From contig CAAEVV010000016.1 of assembly GCA_900759565.1 (NCBI GenBank), positions 1 through 15,673 on the forward strand: a DNA stretch of 15,673 nt. Reading direction: 5' to 3'. Source of the DNA: an uncultured Collinsella sp. Its GTDB lineage: Bacteria > Actinomycetota > Coriobacteriia > Coriobacteriales > Coriobacteriaceae. The position numbers and the translations under genes are program-made. Within the stretch, counting starts at the first letter, position 1. The number at the start of each line of letters is the position of its first letter. Below are positions 15,570 through 15,673 of the stretch, in pieces. The notes under the pieces are model-generated. The model made no database searches. It saw only the letters and a program-made list of their open reading frames with translations, and was not told the origin of the DNA.

Positions 15570-15662
15570 CCCGCCAGAGCGGCAATCTGCCTTTCAGCTT
15601 CGGCGGCATGACCAGAAGGTCTATGCCGCCTCGCTTCAAGGCACCTTGCTCGCCCTGGCGGG
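15570..15662. repeat. Long imperfect hairpin element, copy 2
   Basis: The whole hairpin is visible here. CCCGCCAG pairs with CTGGCGGG at the base (15570-15577/15655-15662), followed inward by GCG/CGC and a bulged T on the right arm (15650). Then come GCAA/TTGC, a 2x2 loop, TGCCTT/AAGGCA, a TC/TC loop, a short stem, GGCGGCAT/ATGCCGCC, a second bulged T (15622), and GACC/GGTC with the AGAA loop (15614-15617). The inner 23 bases (15605-15627) are identical to 28-50 of copy 1, in the same orientation. The outer arms differ from copy 1 but keep the pairing and bulges. No T run follows. Function is unknown. Confidence 0.75.
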
Positions 15663-15673
15663 CTTTCGCTCAT

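Overview
The window looks like chromosome of a high-GC Gram-positive bacterium of the class Coriobacteriia, most likely Collinsella or a close relative. This is inferred from the strong GC bias at third codon positions, the gene order atpI-B-E-F-H-A-G-D-C then murA then an LCP gene, the RKTGKT form of the AtpA P-loop, and the overall feel of the proteins. No rRNA, tRNA or CRISPR array was seen, and nothing here fixes the species. All recognised genes are on the + strand.

Layout. Positions 1-582 carry no convincing gene. They hold a long imperfect hairpin (copy 1 of a dispersed element), a REP-like hairpin and an AT-rich stretch that may contain gene debris. Then come prmC (release-factor glutamine methyltransferase with a large acidic insert), a hicA-hicB toxin-antitoxin pair with its own AT-rich promoter and a palindromic operator, a tsaC/sua5-family gene (tRNA t6A synthesis), glpK (glycerol kinase) and upp (uracil phosphoribosyltransferase). 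A roughly 280-base spacer with a promoter leads into the complete F1Fo ATP synthase operon. A very strong intrinsic terminator follows atpC and abuts the ribosome binding site of murA (first step of peptidoglycan synthesis). murA is followed by a LytR-CpsA-Psr (LCP) cell-wall ligase gene, a perfect 12-bp hairpin, and copy 2 of the long hairpin element.

How the genes work together. prmC and tsaC are translation-quality genes usually found near prfA; here hicAB has come between them. The atp genes are tightly packed or overlapping, with a longer structured gap only in front of atpE, whose product is needed in many copies per complex. murA and the LCP gene form a small envelope unit that starts in the shadow of the atp terminator.

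The most unusual signal is not a gene. Two roughly 90-base imperfect hairpins lie at the two ends of the window. They share a 23-base apex and the same bulge positions, but their arms differ in sequence while still pairing. This is the pattern expected of a dispersed element under selection for its folded structure. Other points worth a second look are the roughly 120-residue insert in PrmC, a signal-peptide-like N-terminus on the ATP synthase b subunit, the palindrome over the hicAB -10 box, and the terminator placed directly before murA.
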